A stretch of 64,000 nucleotides of DNA from DATFVA01 sp963743325 (GTDB lineage Bacteria; Bacteroidota; Ignavibacteria; Ignavibacteriales; Ignavibacteriaceae). This document shows positions 39,071 through 47,926 of this stretch, piece after piece (the first letter of the stretch is position 1; every line of letters starts with the position of its first letter). The notes under the pieces are model-generated. The model was not told the DNA's origin. It did not search any database and was given only the letters and a program-made list of their open reading frames with translations. Made by a program: the position numbers and the translations under genes. The stretch lies in NCBI GenBank assembly GCA_963743325.1, contig CAVUOZ010000012.1:124001-188000 (forward strand), in the 5' to 3' direction.

Positions 39071-39946
39071 TCACTCAATATTTTGAATCTGTTCACGGAT
39101 TTTTTCAATTTCTTCTTTTATAAGAACAGAATTATGTGTAATCTCTGTCGAAATAGTTTTAGCCGAGATAGTGTTTGCCTCACGATTCATTTCCTGACAG
39201 AGAAAATTAAGTTTTCTGCCCGGTTCCGCATCTTTATCCATACTTTCAAGGAAGAATTTTAAATGACTTTGTAGTCTCACACATTCTTCCGTAATTTCAG
39301 CTTTATCAGCGATCAGGGCAAGTTCAAGTTCCAGCCTGTCAGAATAAGAAGTAATATCCTCAACAAGAATTTTCACTCTTTCTTTTAATTTATCAAAATA
39401 AATATTTGCGCTAATTCTGGATTCATTTTGAATTTCAGTAACCTTTTCATCAATTATTTCTATTCTTCTCTTAAGGTCTTTGGCTAACTCTTTGCCTTCA
39501 TTTCGTCTCATTTTCAGCAGATTGTCTAAAGCAGACCCAAGGGCATTCCGGATAAGTTTAAAAACTTCTTCACCGTACTCTTTATCATTCTGAAGAAATA
39601 ATTCCCGGTTATAAAGTAGGTGCTCGAGTTTTAATTTTTCAGTAATCCTTGTAACTTTTTTTACCTCTTTTAATATTGCGATATATGCTTTCAGTTTTTC
39701 TTTGTCGATCAGGGGAATTCCGTTTGAAATACCAGTATTTTTTAAATTTAGTATAACAGATAATTTCCCGCGGCTGACCTTATTCTTAACAATTTCCCTT
39801 ATCTCATATTCACGGTTCATCAGGGAGTTTGGAAGTTTCAGGTAAATATCCAAAAACCGGCTGTTTACACTCTTTACTTCTATCTCAACGGAAAAAATAT
39901 CGTTTTCAGCTATACCCTTTCCATAGCCTGTCATACTGGAAATCAT
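39071..39946 (-). CDS. yicC: YicC-family endoribonuclease
   Basis: A 291-residue cytoplasmic protein with the YicC N-terminal domain (MISSMTGYGKG, then VKSVNSRFLDIYLKLP) and the C-terminal DUF1732 block (GRKLNFLCQEMNREANTISAKT). YicC is an RNase implicated in small-RNA decay and stress survival. The conserved yicC-gmk order is kept, with three bases between them. Confidence 0.94.
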   Translation of the reverse strand: MISSMTGYGKGIAENDIFSVEIEVKSVNSRFLDIYLKLPNSLMNREYEIREIVKNKVSRGKLSVILNLKNTGISNGIPLIDKEKLKAYIAILKEVKKVTRITEKLKLEHLLYNRELFLQNDKEYGEEVFKLIRNALGSALDNLLKMRRNEGKELAKDLKRRIEIIDEKVTEIQNESRISANIYFDKLKERVKILVEDITSYSDRLELELALIADKAEITEECVRLQSHLKFFLESMDKDAEPGRKLNFLCQEMNREANTISAKTISTEITHNSVLIKEEIEKIREQIQNIE

Positions 39947-40083
39947 TAAAACGCCTTAAAAATGAATTTTAAAAATAGCGAATTTTAACCTGCTAATCAA
40001 AATAAAAGAATATGCATCTTATAAGATATTTGAGAATTTTTACAGTACAAATAATGATAAAGTAAGATTCGCTTGAAAAATAA

Positions 40084-42096
40084 CTAGAAGGCTTCCCCGA
40101 TTCCAAAATGAAAAACAAGATTATCCCAGAAATTCTTGCTAAAAACCCAGGTTTTATCTTCAGGATTATATAGCTTAAAAGCAAAGTCCAAACGGAAAGG
40201 TGCAACAGAGGAATAATATCTGAATCCAAACCCGGGCGAAAGCGCAACCTCATCATATCTGAATTTATCATACCCGATCCAGGTATTGCCATAATCGATA
40301 AAAATTGCCGTACCAAAACTTTGCACGAATTTATATCGCCATTCAAAAGAACCTTCTACTAGGAAAGTTCCTCCTTTAACGTTTACGCCGTTTATCCCAT
40401 AAATCGTTGTGGCATTCTGCGGTACAAGTTCGTTTGACCGCCAGCCCCTTACAGAGTTGCTACCGCCAGCATAAAACGTCCTGTTCAAGGGCAGACCGGC
40501 ATAATCACCATGATAAATCTGGATTCTCCCAATTTTAAATTTGGCCGCTAAAACCGCCATCTTTCTCCGATTAAGGGCGAGGTAATACGTTGTATTCCAA
40601 AGAACCTTATAGAATAAAGAACCATTAAATTCATTTTTACCTATCTTTCCGATGACATACGGCAGTGCATTAGCTTCTTCGAACAGGATTGATATTATAT
40701 AACCTTCGGTCGGGAACAGAATATCATTAGTAGTTGTTCTTCCGAAATCTGCACCGATTATAGAAAGCATTTTTCGGGAAAGACTGTCATTATTTGTTCT
40801 ATAGACTTCATTACTCTGCTCGACATTATAATAAGTGCTCAGAAAATTTATAGCGGTATATCTGGGAAGCTCAAAATCAAAAATGAGCCTTGAACCATAT
40901 ACCGTATTATTATAGTTAACCTGTTTATTTATAGTGGCATAAGTATCCCATGTTCCGAAAATCGGTTTGCGGAAGAGATAAGGTTGTTCAATTGTAATTC
41001 TTGAATCGAAATACCCGAGTAAGGTAGTATCACGGAAAGAAAATTTTTGGAAAAGATCTCCATAATTAACATTAAAGATATCCTGAATCCCAAATGAAGT
41101 GCTTGCAGTAAACTTTCTGGCATTACCAAAGAAGTTTCTTCTTATATAAGAAAGACCAAGACCAACATTCAGTGCATTCTGCTGATTGTTAACAATAACT
41201 TCAGGAGATAATTCATTAAGTTTGCTGATATTAGCTTCAAGTTTAATAGGTACTCTGGAATCAGTTGTATCCTCTTCTGTTCCTGAGATAACTATCGAGT
41301 TAAATAAACCCGTTCTGAATAAACGTGACTGACTCGTTCTTATTTTGTCAAGATTATAAATCTCTCCCTTTTTTAAATCGCTGATTTCCCTTAGCATATC
41401 TTCCTTTACATAAGGAGCACCATCACCTGATTTTATAACTTCTACAGTATCAATGTGATATTCCTTCCCGGTTGTAAAATAAATATCAAGATCGGCACGG
41501 TGAACCAAAGTATCAGTTATAACAACAGTACTATCAAATTGGGCAAACAAGAAACCGTTATTCAGCAATGTGGATACTCCCGATTGTATTTTTTTCTCTA
41601 CTAAACTCTGCACATATCTGTCAGATGAATCAAATTTTACTTCATCAAAAAATTTATTCAGCGTGGGTTCTGGAACATCTTTTAATCCAAGAGCATTTAT
41701 TTTACCATAGTGTGCTGCATCCCCTTCATTAATTATATAATTGAGAGTCACCTCCATGTCCGTGGTATCGACCTGGTAATTGTACTTAACTGATGCCTCA
41801 AAAAAACCGTTAGCATTATAATAGGATTTTAGTGCTTCTATATCAATATGAATATTTGATGAGTCGAAGTATACAGGCTCCCTCCCGAGGCTGGAAAATG
41901 AATTCAGAAATTTCCAGCCCCACCAGGGGGTAACTTCGGATAAAATTACATCACTGAGTTGAGAAGAAGATATTGAATTATTGCCCTTAAAAATAATCTG
42001 CTGTAACTCATATCTCTTTCCTTCCTGGGCAAAGACCAAAATTGAAGGGAGCAGTATTATAAGAGGGATAAACTTTGTCATTTTTAACTTTTTCAA
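40084..42096 (-). CDS. Omp85/BamA-family outer-membrane assembly protein
   Basis: A 670-residue barrel protein with signal peptide (IPLIILLPSILVFAQ). Several POTRA domains occupy about 25-300 (LQQIIFKGNNSISSSQLSDVI at the first, SPEVIVNNQQNALNVGLGLS where the barrel begins). The barrel has the signature NSVRGWRSNELVP at about 547-559 (RGW for RGY) and ends in Phe (HFGIGEAF). It could be a translocation-and-assembly TamA type or the lineage's BamA; neither is certain. It is preceded by a lipoprotein gene, 17 bp apart, which could be a partner. Confidence 0.87.
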   Translation of the reverse strand: MKKLKMTKFIPLIILLPSILVFAQEGKRYELQQIIFKGNNSISSSQLSDVILSEVTPWWGWKFLNSFSSLGREPVYFDSSNIHIDIEALKSYYNANGFFEASVKYNYQVDTTDMEVTLNYIINEGDAAHYGKINALGLKDVPEPTLNKFFDEVKFDSSDRYVQSLVEKKIQSGVSTLLNNGFLFAQFDSTVVITDTLVHRADLDIYFTTGKEYHIDTVEVIKSGDGAPYVKEDMLREISDLKKGEIYNLDKIRTSQSRLFRTGLFNSIVISGTEEDTTDSRVPIKLEANISKLNELSPEVIVNNQQNALNVGLGLSYIRRNFFGNARKFTASTSFGIQDIFNVNYGDLFQKFSFRDTTLLGYFDSRITIEQPYLFRKPIFGTWDTYATINKQVNYNNTVYGSRLIFDFELPRYTAINFLSTYYNVEQSNEVYRTNNDSLSRKMLSIIGADFGRTTTNDILFPTEGYIISILFEEANALPYVIGKIGKNEFNGSLFYKVLWNTTYYLALNRRKMAVLAAKFKIGRIQIYHGDYAGLPLNRTFYAGGSNSVRGWRSNELVPQNATTIYGINGVNVKGGTFLVEGSFEWRYKFVQSFGTAIFIDYGNTWIGYDKFRYDEVALSPGFGFRYYSSVAPFRLDFAFKLYNPEDKTWVFSKNFWDNLVFHFGIGEAF

Positions 42097-42113
42097 TATG
42101 CGGAAAGATTAAT

Positions 42114-42734
42114 TTATTCATCCAGGTCAATGTCTTTATCAACTATTCTAAGATTAGGATAATCTTTCTTAAAGACTCCCAAGAAGAAATTTTTTGTTTC
42201 AGGTGTTATGTTTTCAGATAGAAAGAGTGAAATCCTTCTTCCTTTTTCAGTAAAAAGATGTGAATAGTAAGTCTGCTTCATATTAAAATCAATTAGATAT
42301 GCGAAAACCTCCCCGCCGCCGCTGCCAAGATAATAATCAAGTGAGTTGTAATAAATCAGATCATAATTTTGAGAGCCGAGTTTTTCCTTTCTTACCATTG
42401 CATCGGTAAAAGAACCTTCAAGCAGGTCTGTACTAAACACTTCTTCAAGCTTACTATCTTTCTGCTTGAGCAGATGAAATTGTATTCCCCACTTATCAGG
42501 CTTATTTATTTCGGTTCCGGCAGCAAATTCTTTTGTTGTATCTTCGTCGAAGTCACCCGATATTGCGATCTGGGTATCATTCCCCAGAAGTTTCTTAGCC
42601 TCTTTAAGAGCTGCTTCTGGCGAATTAATTTCAATTTTATTTTCCGGAATTTTTCTTTCCTTTTCGTTGCATGAAACCGCGAAAGTTACCGCAACAATGG
42701 ATATAAGCAGGTAAAATTTTTTATTGGATAACAA
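42114..42734 (-). CDS. Lipoprotein of unknown function
   Basis: A 206-residue protein with a lipoprotein signal ending at AVSC (Cys22). The start is TTG at 42732-42734: SD AAAGGA lies 7 bases upstream and no ATG is near. After the Cys the sequence has a charged linker (KERKIPENKIEINSPEAALKEAKKLLG) and an alpha/beta domain with no recognised family (DGDFDE-like GDFDEDTTKEFAAGTE, then DLIYYNSLDYYLGSGGGEVFAYLIDF). The start overlaps the upstream L,D-transpeptidase-like gene by 14 bp, and the Omp85 gene follows, so it is likely an outer-membrane-associated partner by position. Confidence 0.75.
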   Translation of the reverse strand: MLSNKKFYLLISIVAVTFAVSCNEKERKIPENKIEINSPEAALKEAKKLLGNDTQIAISGDFDEDTTKEFAAGTEINKPDKWGIQFHLLKQKDSKLEEVFSTDLLEGSFTDAMVRKEKLGSQNYDLIYYNSLDYYLGSGGGEVFAYLIDFNMKQTYYSHLFTEKGRRISLFLSENITPETKNFFLGVFKKDYPNLRIVDKDIDLDE

Positions 42735-43434
42735 CTTTTGTTCCTTTCGATACTACTGTGGATAATTCGTAAATATCTTCATTGCTTACAGCAATTGAAC
42801 CGTCTGTCCAGTTAAATACGAATGGCAGGTTCTTGAAGATGAAATTAAACTCTCCAATTCCATGAATACTGACATCATTCCCCAGCGGAGTTTCAAGTTT
42901 TGGACATTCATCATAATAAAACTCAAACTTAAGCTGGTCGAATTCCTGCTGTGTAATCAGATTTTTTCTTAAGGCTTCAGTAATATCATTAATATTAGGA
43001 TAATTTAGCTTTAATTTGATATAGTATTTATGGTTTTTGTCAACATCACATATCTGATAATTGCCAACCGGAGTTGAGAAATCATCCTGTTTTGACTTGG
43101 GTGTGCTTATATTTTTACCGAAACTGGCGTGATAGCTTTTTATTAAAACCGAATCTTCATAAAGATTAAGAGTATAATCTTTTCTTTTAATAATTATATT
43201 CGTATCGTGTAAAGTAGTAAACCCTTTTCCTCTCATTGCCTCCTGAAGGGGGACCTCCCTGAGATTAATAATTATTCCATATACAATTACTCCAATAATA
43301 AACAGAATTATTCCCCCGCTGAAAAAAAGTGCGTTCTTCAGAATCTTCGGGTTAAATAATCTTTTGAGGAGTGAAATTATTTTATTTAAATTTTCGGGAA
43401 TATTTATTTTCATTAAATGCAGATATGTCTTCAA
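42721..43434 (-). CDS. L,D-transpeptidase-like (YkuD) membrane-anchored protein
   Basis: A 237-residue protein with one N-terminal membrane anchor (about 38-55, GGIILFIIGVIVYGIII) and a YkuD-type domain (TTLHDTNIIIKRKDYTLNLYEDSVLIKSYHASFG onward). YkuD enzymes make 3-3 cross-links or attach proteins to peptidoglycan with a Cys in xGCI[RA]. Here the region reads SIHGIGEFNF (His191) and TDGSIAVSN, with Ser213 at the place of the catalytic Cys. Either this is a catalytically altered member or an inactive homologue. It precedes the lipoprotein and Omp85 genes in one transcript. Confidence 0.75.
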   Translation of the reverse strand: MKTYLHLMKINIPENLNKIISLLKRLFNPKILKNALFFSGGIILFIIGVIVYGIIINLREVPLQEAMRGKGFTTLHDTNIIIKRKDYTLNLYEDSVLIKSYHASFGKNISTPKSKQDDFSTPVGNYQICDVDKNHKYYIKLKLNYPNINDITEALRKNLITQQEFDQLKFEFYYDECPKLETPLGNDVSIHGIGEFNFIFKNLPFVFNWTDGSIAVSNEDIYELSTVVSKGTKVVIQ

Positions 43435-43540
43435 TATACTGAACTTTCAATCATTAAAATTTAGTCAAAAAAAGAATAATATTTCACATTATTAAAATGC
43501 AACCAAAAGAAATGCAGAAAAACAGATTTAAGGGGAATAA

Positions 43541-43566
43541 TAAAAAACCCGGACAGGCCGGGTTAT
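43541..43566 (-). terminator. Terminator downstream of frr
   Basis: 7-bp stem AACCCGG/CCGGGTT (43546-43552 with 43558-43564) and 5-nt loop, followed on the minus strand by TTTTTTA. It ends the pyrH-frr transcript just after frr. Confidence 0.82.
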
Positions 43567-43587
43567 AATTTTCTATATATATGAAAG

Positions 43588-44142
43588 TCAGACTTCCATA
43601 ATTTCATGTTCTTTGTGTTTCAGGATATCGTCGATAATTTTTGTGTGTTCATCAGTCAGCTTCTGGGTTCTGGTTTCAGCATCTTTTAACTGATCTTCTG
43701 AAATTTTTTTATCCTTTTCCTCTCTCTTTAAATGATCGTTTGCATCTCTTCTTACATTTCTTATTGCAACTTTGGCATCTTCACCAAATTTCTTTACAAG
43801 TTTAACCAGCTCTTTCCTTCTTTCCTCATTAAGCGGAGGAATAGGTATTTTTAGATTTGTTCCATCACTTACAGGATTAAAACCGATATTAGCTTCAAGA
43901 ATAGCTTTATCTACTGCATTAAGTACAGATTTATCCCAAGGAGTGAAAGAGAGGGTATGTGCATCAAGTACATTTAGGTTGCCGACCTGGCTTACCGGCG
44001 TCATAGTTCCATAATAGTCTACTTTAATTCCATCAAGCAATGCTGTCGTAGCTTTTCCTGATCTGATTTTTGAAAGTTCTGCTCTCAGGGCATCTATGGA
44101 TTTATCCATTCTGGATCTGGCATCTTTTAATATTTGTTCCAT
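43588..44142 (-). CDS. frr: Ribosome recycling factor
   Basis: Splits the 70S ribosome after termination together with EF-G. The 184-residue protein matches RRF throughout: ARSRMDKSIDALRAELSKIRSGKATTALLDGI, then VDYYGTMTPVSQVGNLNV and VRNVRRDANDHLKREEKDKKISEDQLKDAE in part. Length is typical. It follows pyrH by 16 bp and is closed by a strong terminator. Confidence 0.97.
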   Translation of the reverse strand: MEQILKDARSRMDKSIDALRAELSKIRSGKATTALLDGIKVDYYGTMTPVSQVGNLNVLDAHTLSFTPWDKSVLNAVDKAILEANIGFNPVSDGTNLKIPIPPLNEERRKELVKLVKKFGEDAKVAIRNVRRDANDHLKREEKDKKISEDQLKDAETRTQKLTDEHTKIIDDILKHKEHEIMEV

Positions 44143-44158
44143 AGTCTCCTCTTTTATT

Positions 44159-44899
44159 TTATTTTTCTGCAGCTATTTGATGATTATTGATTATTGTACC
44201 GACCTGTCTCCCCTCTGCAAGTTTGAGAAGATTGTCGGGGATATCCATATTAAAAACAATCATTGGAAGATTATTTTCCTGGCATAGACTTACGGCAGTT
44301 AAATCCATAACACGAAGATTATTTTTCAGGATATCAAGATAAGAAATGTTTTCGTATTTAATTGCCGCGGGATTTTTTTCGGGATCCGAGTTAAAAACGC
44401 CGTCTACCCGTGTTCCCTTCACAATAACGTCAGCTTCAATTTCAACGGCTCGTAAAGAAGCAGCAGTATCGGTAGAAAAATAAGGATGACCGGTTCCCGC
44501 TCCCAGAATAACGACTCTTCCTTTCTCAAGGTGTCTTATAGCTCTTCTTCTTATATACGGTTCAGCGATTTCCTCCATTTTTATCGCACTCATCAGCCGG
44601 GTCTGAATTCCGTTCTTTTCAATTGCATTTTGAAGGGCGAGAGAATTTATCATTGTGGCAAGCATTCCCATCTGGTCACCCGTTACCCTTTCAATTCCCT
44701 GGTCATTGGCACTCAATCCGCGGTATATGTTGCCTCCGCCAATAACTATTCCGAGCTGAACCTGAATATCGTGTACTTTTTTAATCTCCTCAGCAAAAAA
44801 TTCAAGTACATTATGATCTATTCCAAATCCTTTTTCTCCCATCAGGGATTCCCCGCTAAGTTTTAGCAGAATTCTTTTATATTTCAATTTCTTATTCAC
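44159..44899 (-). CDS. pyrH: Uridylate kinase (UMP kinase)
   Basis: Hexameric amino-acid-kinase-fold enzyme making UDP from UMP. LLKLSGESLMGEKGFGID starts the fold, with GIVIGGGNIYRG, GDQMGMLATMINSLAL and the C-terminal VMDLTAVSLCQENNLPMIVFNM. 246 residues, as expected. It lies upstream of frr in the usual rpsB-tsf-pyrH-frr order, but a terminator separates it from tsf. Confidence 0.97.
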   Translation of the reverse strand: MNKKLKYKRILLKLSGESLMGEKGFGIDHNVLEFFAEEIKKVHDIQVQLGIVIGGGNIYRGLSANDQGIERVTGDQMGMLATMINSLALQNAIEKNGIQTRLMSAIKMEEIAEPYIRRRAIRHLEKGRVVILGAGTGHPYFSTDTAASLRAVEIEADVIVKGTRVDGVFNSDPEKNPAAIKYENISYLDILKNNLRVMDLTAVSLCQENNLPMIVFNMDIPDNLLKLAEGRQVGTIINNHQIAAEK

Positions 44900-44953
44900 A
44901 ATTAAATTCTTTCGATAAATTATTTGAGTCTTTTAAGAATTTCGGTTTAAATA

Positions 44954-44985
44954 TAAAAAAAGGTCTTAAAATATTTAAGACCTTC
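44954..44985 (-). terminator. Terminator downstream of tsf
   Basis: An 11-bp stem AAGGTCTTAAA/TTTAAGACCTT (44960-44970 with 44974-44984), short loop, then TTTTTTTATA on the minus strand. It ends the tsf transcript before pyrH, implying a separate pyrH promoter or partial read-through. Confidence 0.85.
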
Positions 44986-45001
44986 GTTGTAATAACTGAT
45001 T

Positions 45002-45859
45002 TTATTTATTCTCATCGCCCAGATGAAAACGGCGGAAGTGATCTATCCTAACATCAGAATTATATTTAGTGTTAAATTCCTTCAATAAATCACCAACCGA
45101 TTTGGCATTATCTTTAATATAAGCCTGTTCAATAAGACAATTTTCCTGATAATATTTATTCATTTTGCCTTGTGCAATCTTATCCAGAATCTGTTCAGGT
45201 TTCCCCTCTTTGCGTGCAACTTCTTTATAAATTTCTATTTCTTTTTCGATCAATTCTTTTGGTACTTCTTCACGATAGACGCAAATTGGCCTCATTGCTG
45301 CTACCTGCATTGCTATATCTTTTCCAATCCCTGAAATTTCAGAGGTTCTGCCTGATGCATTATCAAAAACAACCATGACACCTAACTTTGAACCGGGATG
45401 GATATAATCAACCACGATTCCATTAATGGTTTTTTCAGCAGCAAGACGTGAAATTTCAATTTTCTCACCGACTTTGCCCATAACATCGTTCAGATTATTT
45501 TTGATCTCCGGATTTTTTTCTACAAATTCTTCAGCCGACGAAGGAGAAGTCTCCGCAGCTTTCTCTGCAACAAGATTCGCAAAATTTACAAAGTCTTCAC
45601 TGTTAGCTACAAAATCTGTCTCACAGTTGACTTCTACGATTATTCCCGATTTTTTATCATTTGAAATTCTGGCTAATATTAATCCTTCACCTGCGGTTTT
45701 CTCAGCTCTTTTAGAAGCAACTGCCTGTCCTTTCTTTCTGAGAATTTCAATGGCTTTCAACATGTCGCCCTCAGCCTCAATCAAAGCCTTCTTGCAGTCC
45801 ATCATACCGGAACCGGTTTTCTGTCTTAATTCATTTACCTGTTGAGCAGTAACTGTCAT
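45002..45859 (-). CDS. tsf: Elongation factor Ts
   Basis: Nucleotide-exchange factor for EF-Tu. N-terminal UBA domain (QVNELRQKTGSGMMDCKKALIEAEGDMLKAIEILRKKG in part) and the core signature VVEVNCETDFVANSEDF are intact. The end (GDLLKEFNTKYNSDVRIDHFRRFHLGDE) is that of the type with complete C-terminal domain. 285 residues. It follows rpsB by 26 bp. Confidence 0.97.
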   Translation of the reverse strand: MTVTAQQVNELRQKTGSGMMDCKKALIEAEGDMLKAIEILRKKGQAVASKRAEKTAGEGLILARISNDKKSGIIVEVNCETDFVANSEDFVNFANLVAEKAAETSPSSAEEFVEKNPEIKNNLNDVMGKVGEKIEISRLAAEKTINGIVVDYIHPGSKLGVMVVFDNASGRTSEISGIGKDIAMQVAAMRPICVYREEVPKELIEKEIEIYKEVARKEGKPEQILDKIAQGKMNKYYQENCLIEQAYIKDNAKSVGDLLKEFNTKYNSDVRIDHFRRFHLGDENK

Positions 45860-45885
45860 TATAACTTCCCTTTCAATTAAAATTA

Positions 45886-46665
45886 TTAAGAGGCAGATTC
45901 TTCTTTTTCAACGGAAGATTCATGCTCTTTTTCTTTTTTAACTCTTTCTCTCTCTGCAGCTTCCTCAGCTTTTACTTCTTTTGCTTTCGCCACACCTTCG
46001 ATTACTGAGTCAGCCATAAATTTTACGATTAACTCAATCGTGTTTACTGCATCATCATTGGCGGGAATGATATAATCAATCGGATCAGGATCACAGTTTG
46101 TATCAACTATAGCGAAAACCGGAATATTAAGCCGCAACGCTTCTTTAACTGCTATCGACTCTTTCTTAATATCAACCACAAATAATGCACCGGGCAGCCT
46201 GTTCATCGATTCAACGCCTTCAAGAACTTTTTTCAGTTTGTCTTTTTCACGTGTCAAAAAGAGTCTCTCTTTTTTTGTAATTTTATCAAAAGTCCCGTCA
46301 GTTTCCTGTTTCTCGATATTATTCAATCTTTTAACGCTTTTCCTTATGGTAGCGAAATTAGTCAGCATTCCGCCGAGCCATCTTTCGCTTACCCAGTTCA
46401 TATCACAACGTTTAGCTTCGCTTTCTATTACTCCTTTTGCCTGTTTCTTGGTTCCCACAAAAAGAACTTTCTTCCCCTCAGAAACCAGGCGGGAAAGGTT
46501 TTCAGCCGAGGAAATAAGCATTGATTGTGTTTTTTTTAAATCGATTATATGAATCCCGTTCTTCTCCATGAAGATATAGGGTTTCATTTTAGGATTCCAG
46601 CGGCGTGTTAAATGACCGAAGTGTGCACCAGCTTCTATGAGCTGCGTAAGATCCAGCTTTTTCAT
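45886..46665 (-). CDS. rpsB: 30S ribosomal protein S2
   Basis: Small-subunit protein, 259 residues. LTQLIEAGAHFGHLTRRWNPKMKPYIF at the start, VLFVGTKKQAKGVIESEA in the middle and the P-loop-like IPVFAIVDTNCDPDPIDYIIPANDDA near residue 190 are diagnostic. The C-terminus is a charged Lys/Glu-rich tail longer than in many species. It starts after SD AGGAG and a hairpin-containing leader. Confidence 0.97.
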   Translation of the reverse strand: MKKLDLTQLIEAGAHFGHLTRRWNPKMKPYIFMEKNGIHIIDLKKTQSMLISSAENLSRLVSEGKKVLFVGTKKQAKGVIESEAKRCDMNWVSERWLGGMLTNFATIRKSVKRLNNIEKQETDGTFDKITKKERLFLTREKDKLKKVLEGVESMNRLPGALFVVDIKKESIAVKEALRLNIPVFAIVDTNCDPDPIDYIIPANDDAVNTIELIVKFMADSVIEGVAKAKEVKAEEAAERERVKKEKEHESSVEKEESAS

Positions 46666-46760
46666 ATTGTCTCCTGTTTATTTCCCGTTTTACGGGAACT
46701 TCTACTTTCGTCCATTTTACCTTTCATCCGTCATCTGACGGACACAGGAGGTAAATCAGA
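46666..46760 (-). promoter_or_regulatory. rpsB leader with hairpins
   Basis: Between rpsI and rpsB lie two hairpin-capable palindromes: CCCGTTTTACGGG (46684-46696) immediately before the SD, and TCCGTCATCTGACGGA (46728-46743). An S2 autoregulatory leader is plausible because S2 represses its own mRNA in many bacteria, but no known S2 motif was matched. Confidence 0.35.
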
Positions 46761-46835
46761 AAGTATGTTTGATTAATAAATAATTAACTAGTTTTTCTAA
46801 TTCTTAAAATTTCCGGAAGTAAATCCGGGAAAAAA

Positions 46836-47222
46836 TTATCTCTTAGAGAATTGGAATCTTTTTCTCGCTTTTGGTCTGCCGTATTTTTTACGCTCAACCA
46901 TTCTGGGATCCCTTGTTAAAAATCCTTCCTTCTTTAGAGCCGGACGAAAATCGGGATTCAACTCTGTTAATGCTCTTGCAATCCCTAATCTTATTGCCTG
47001 CGCCTGTCCCGTAGTTCCGCCGCCCTGAACATTAACCAGCACATCATAACTTCCCATAGTTTCAGTTACCTTAAACGGATTAAGAATGTCTTCTCTGCTT
47101 AGTAACTGGGGGAATGCCTGTTCAAATTCTTTCCCGTTAACAGTTATTTTTCCATTACCGTTTCTCAGAATTACTCTGGCAACCGATGTTTTTCTTCTAC
47201 CTATATAAATAGTATCAGCCAT
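46836..47222 (-). CDS. rpsI: 30S ribosomal protein S9
   Basis: 128-residue small-subunit protein: IGRRKTSVARVILRNGNGKITVNGKEFEQAFP at the start and the basic tail DPRMVERKKYGRPKARKRFQFSKR that reaches the P-site tRNA. Its ATG shares a base with the rplM stop (TAATG). Confidence 0.97.
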   Translation of the reverse strand: MADTIYIGRRKTSVARVILRNGNGKITVNGKEFEQAFPQLLSREDILNPFKVTETMGSYDVLVNVQGGGTTGQAQAIRLGIARALTELNPDFRPALKKEGFLTRDPRMVERKKYGRPKARKRFQFSKR

Positions 47223-47671
47223 TATTTCTCCGTTAAACTAATTGATTCAGGTCTTTGAGCCTGGTGCGGATGAGACTCGCCGGCATAAACTTTTAATTTT
47301 TTTATCAACTTTCTCCCAAGACGGTTTTTAGGCAGCATTCCTTTAACCGCATTTTCAATAACGAATTCAGGTTTTTTAGCCATCATTTCTTCAAATGACC
47401 TGGTCTTTAATCCACCAGGGTAACCGGAGTAATGTGAATAAGTTTTCAATAATTCTCTTTTGCCGGTTACTTTAACCTTGCCGGCATTTATAACAACAAC
47501 AAAGTCACCTGTATCAGCATTAGGTGTAAATATAGCCTTATTTTTACCTCGTATTATTCTGGCCACTCGGGTAGCAAGTCTTCCCAATACCTGATCGGTA
47601 GCATCAACAATGTACCATTTTCTATCAGCCTCTTCAGTACTAATAAAAGGCGTCATTTTTTCCTGTTTCAC
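47222..47671 (-). CDS. rplM: 50S ribosomal protein L13
   Basis: Large-subunit protein with WYIVDATDQVLGRLATRVARIIRGK, then YSHYSGYPGG and the C-terminal GMLPKNRLGRKLIKKLKVYAGESHPHQAQ. GTG at 47669-47671 is chosen because SD GGAGGT lies 7 bases upstream; the resulting N-terminus is MKQEKMTPF. A TTG further out or the internal ATG (47654-47656) are less likely. Coupled with rpsI. Confidence 0.93.
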   Translation of the reverse strand: MKQEKMTPFISTEEADRKWYIVDATDQVLGRLATRVARIIRGKNKAIFTPNADTGDFVVVINAGKVKVTGKRELLKTYSHYSGYPGGLKTRSFEEMMAKKPEFVIENAVKGMLPKNRLGRKLIKKLKVYAGESHPHQAQRPESISLTEK

Positions 47672-47716
47672 GTTTTTTACCTCCGAAACCTGCAATCATT
47701 TCTAATAAAGAGAGGA

Positions 47717-47745
47717 AAGTTAATCTTAATGTGCAAAAAAGTCAA
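47717..47745 (-). promoter_or_regulatory. Promoter of rplM-rpsI
   Basis: TTGACT (complement of 47740-47745), 17-bp spacer, TAACTT (complement of 47717-47722), extending to TAACTTTC. It lies about 45 bp upstream of the chosen rplM start and matches a sigma-70-type promoter well. Confidence 0.65.
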
Positions 47746-47880
47746 GATTTTTCGTAATGCTTCTGCCTGAATTTTCCTTTTTCAGGTAAAGAAAAAGACC
47801 CACACTTTTATGCATTCGCTGTGCTCGCCCTCTTTCAATCGGTATTACCTCGTACATATTGAATAATACGGCATCTACAT

Positions 47881-47915
47881 AAAAAACCCCTCATGACCAC
47901 TTCAGAGGGGCTTTT
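47881..47915 (-). terminator. Terminator downstream of the DUF4412 gene
   Basis: Stem CCCCTC/GAGGGG (47887-47892 with 47905-47910), loop of 12, followed on the minus strand by TTTTTTA. It is 12 bp past the stop of the DUF4412 gene and is likely efficient. Confidence 0.85.
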
Positions 47916-47926
47916 ATTACATAAAT

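Noticed and set aside
39993..40346. 117-codon minus-strand ORF
   Set aside because: Lies largely inside the Omp85 gene in another frame; hydrophobic run is a shadow.
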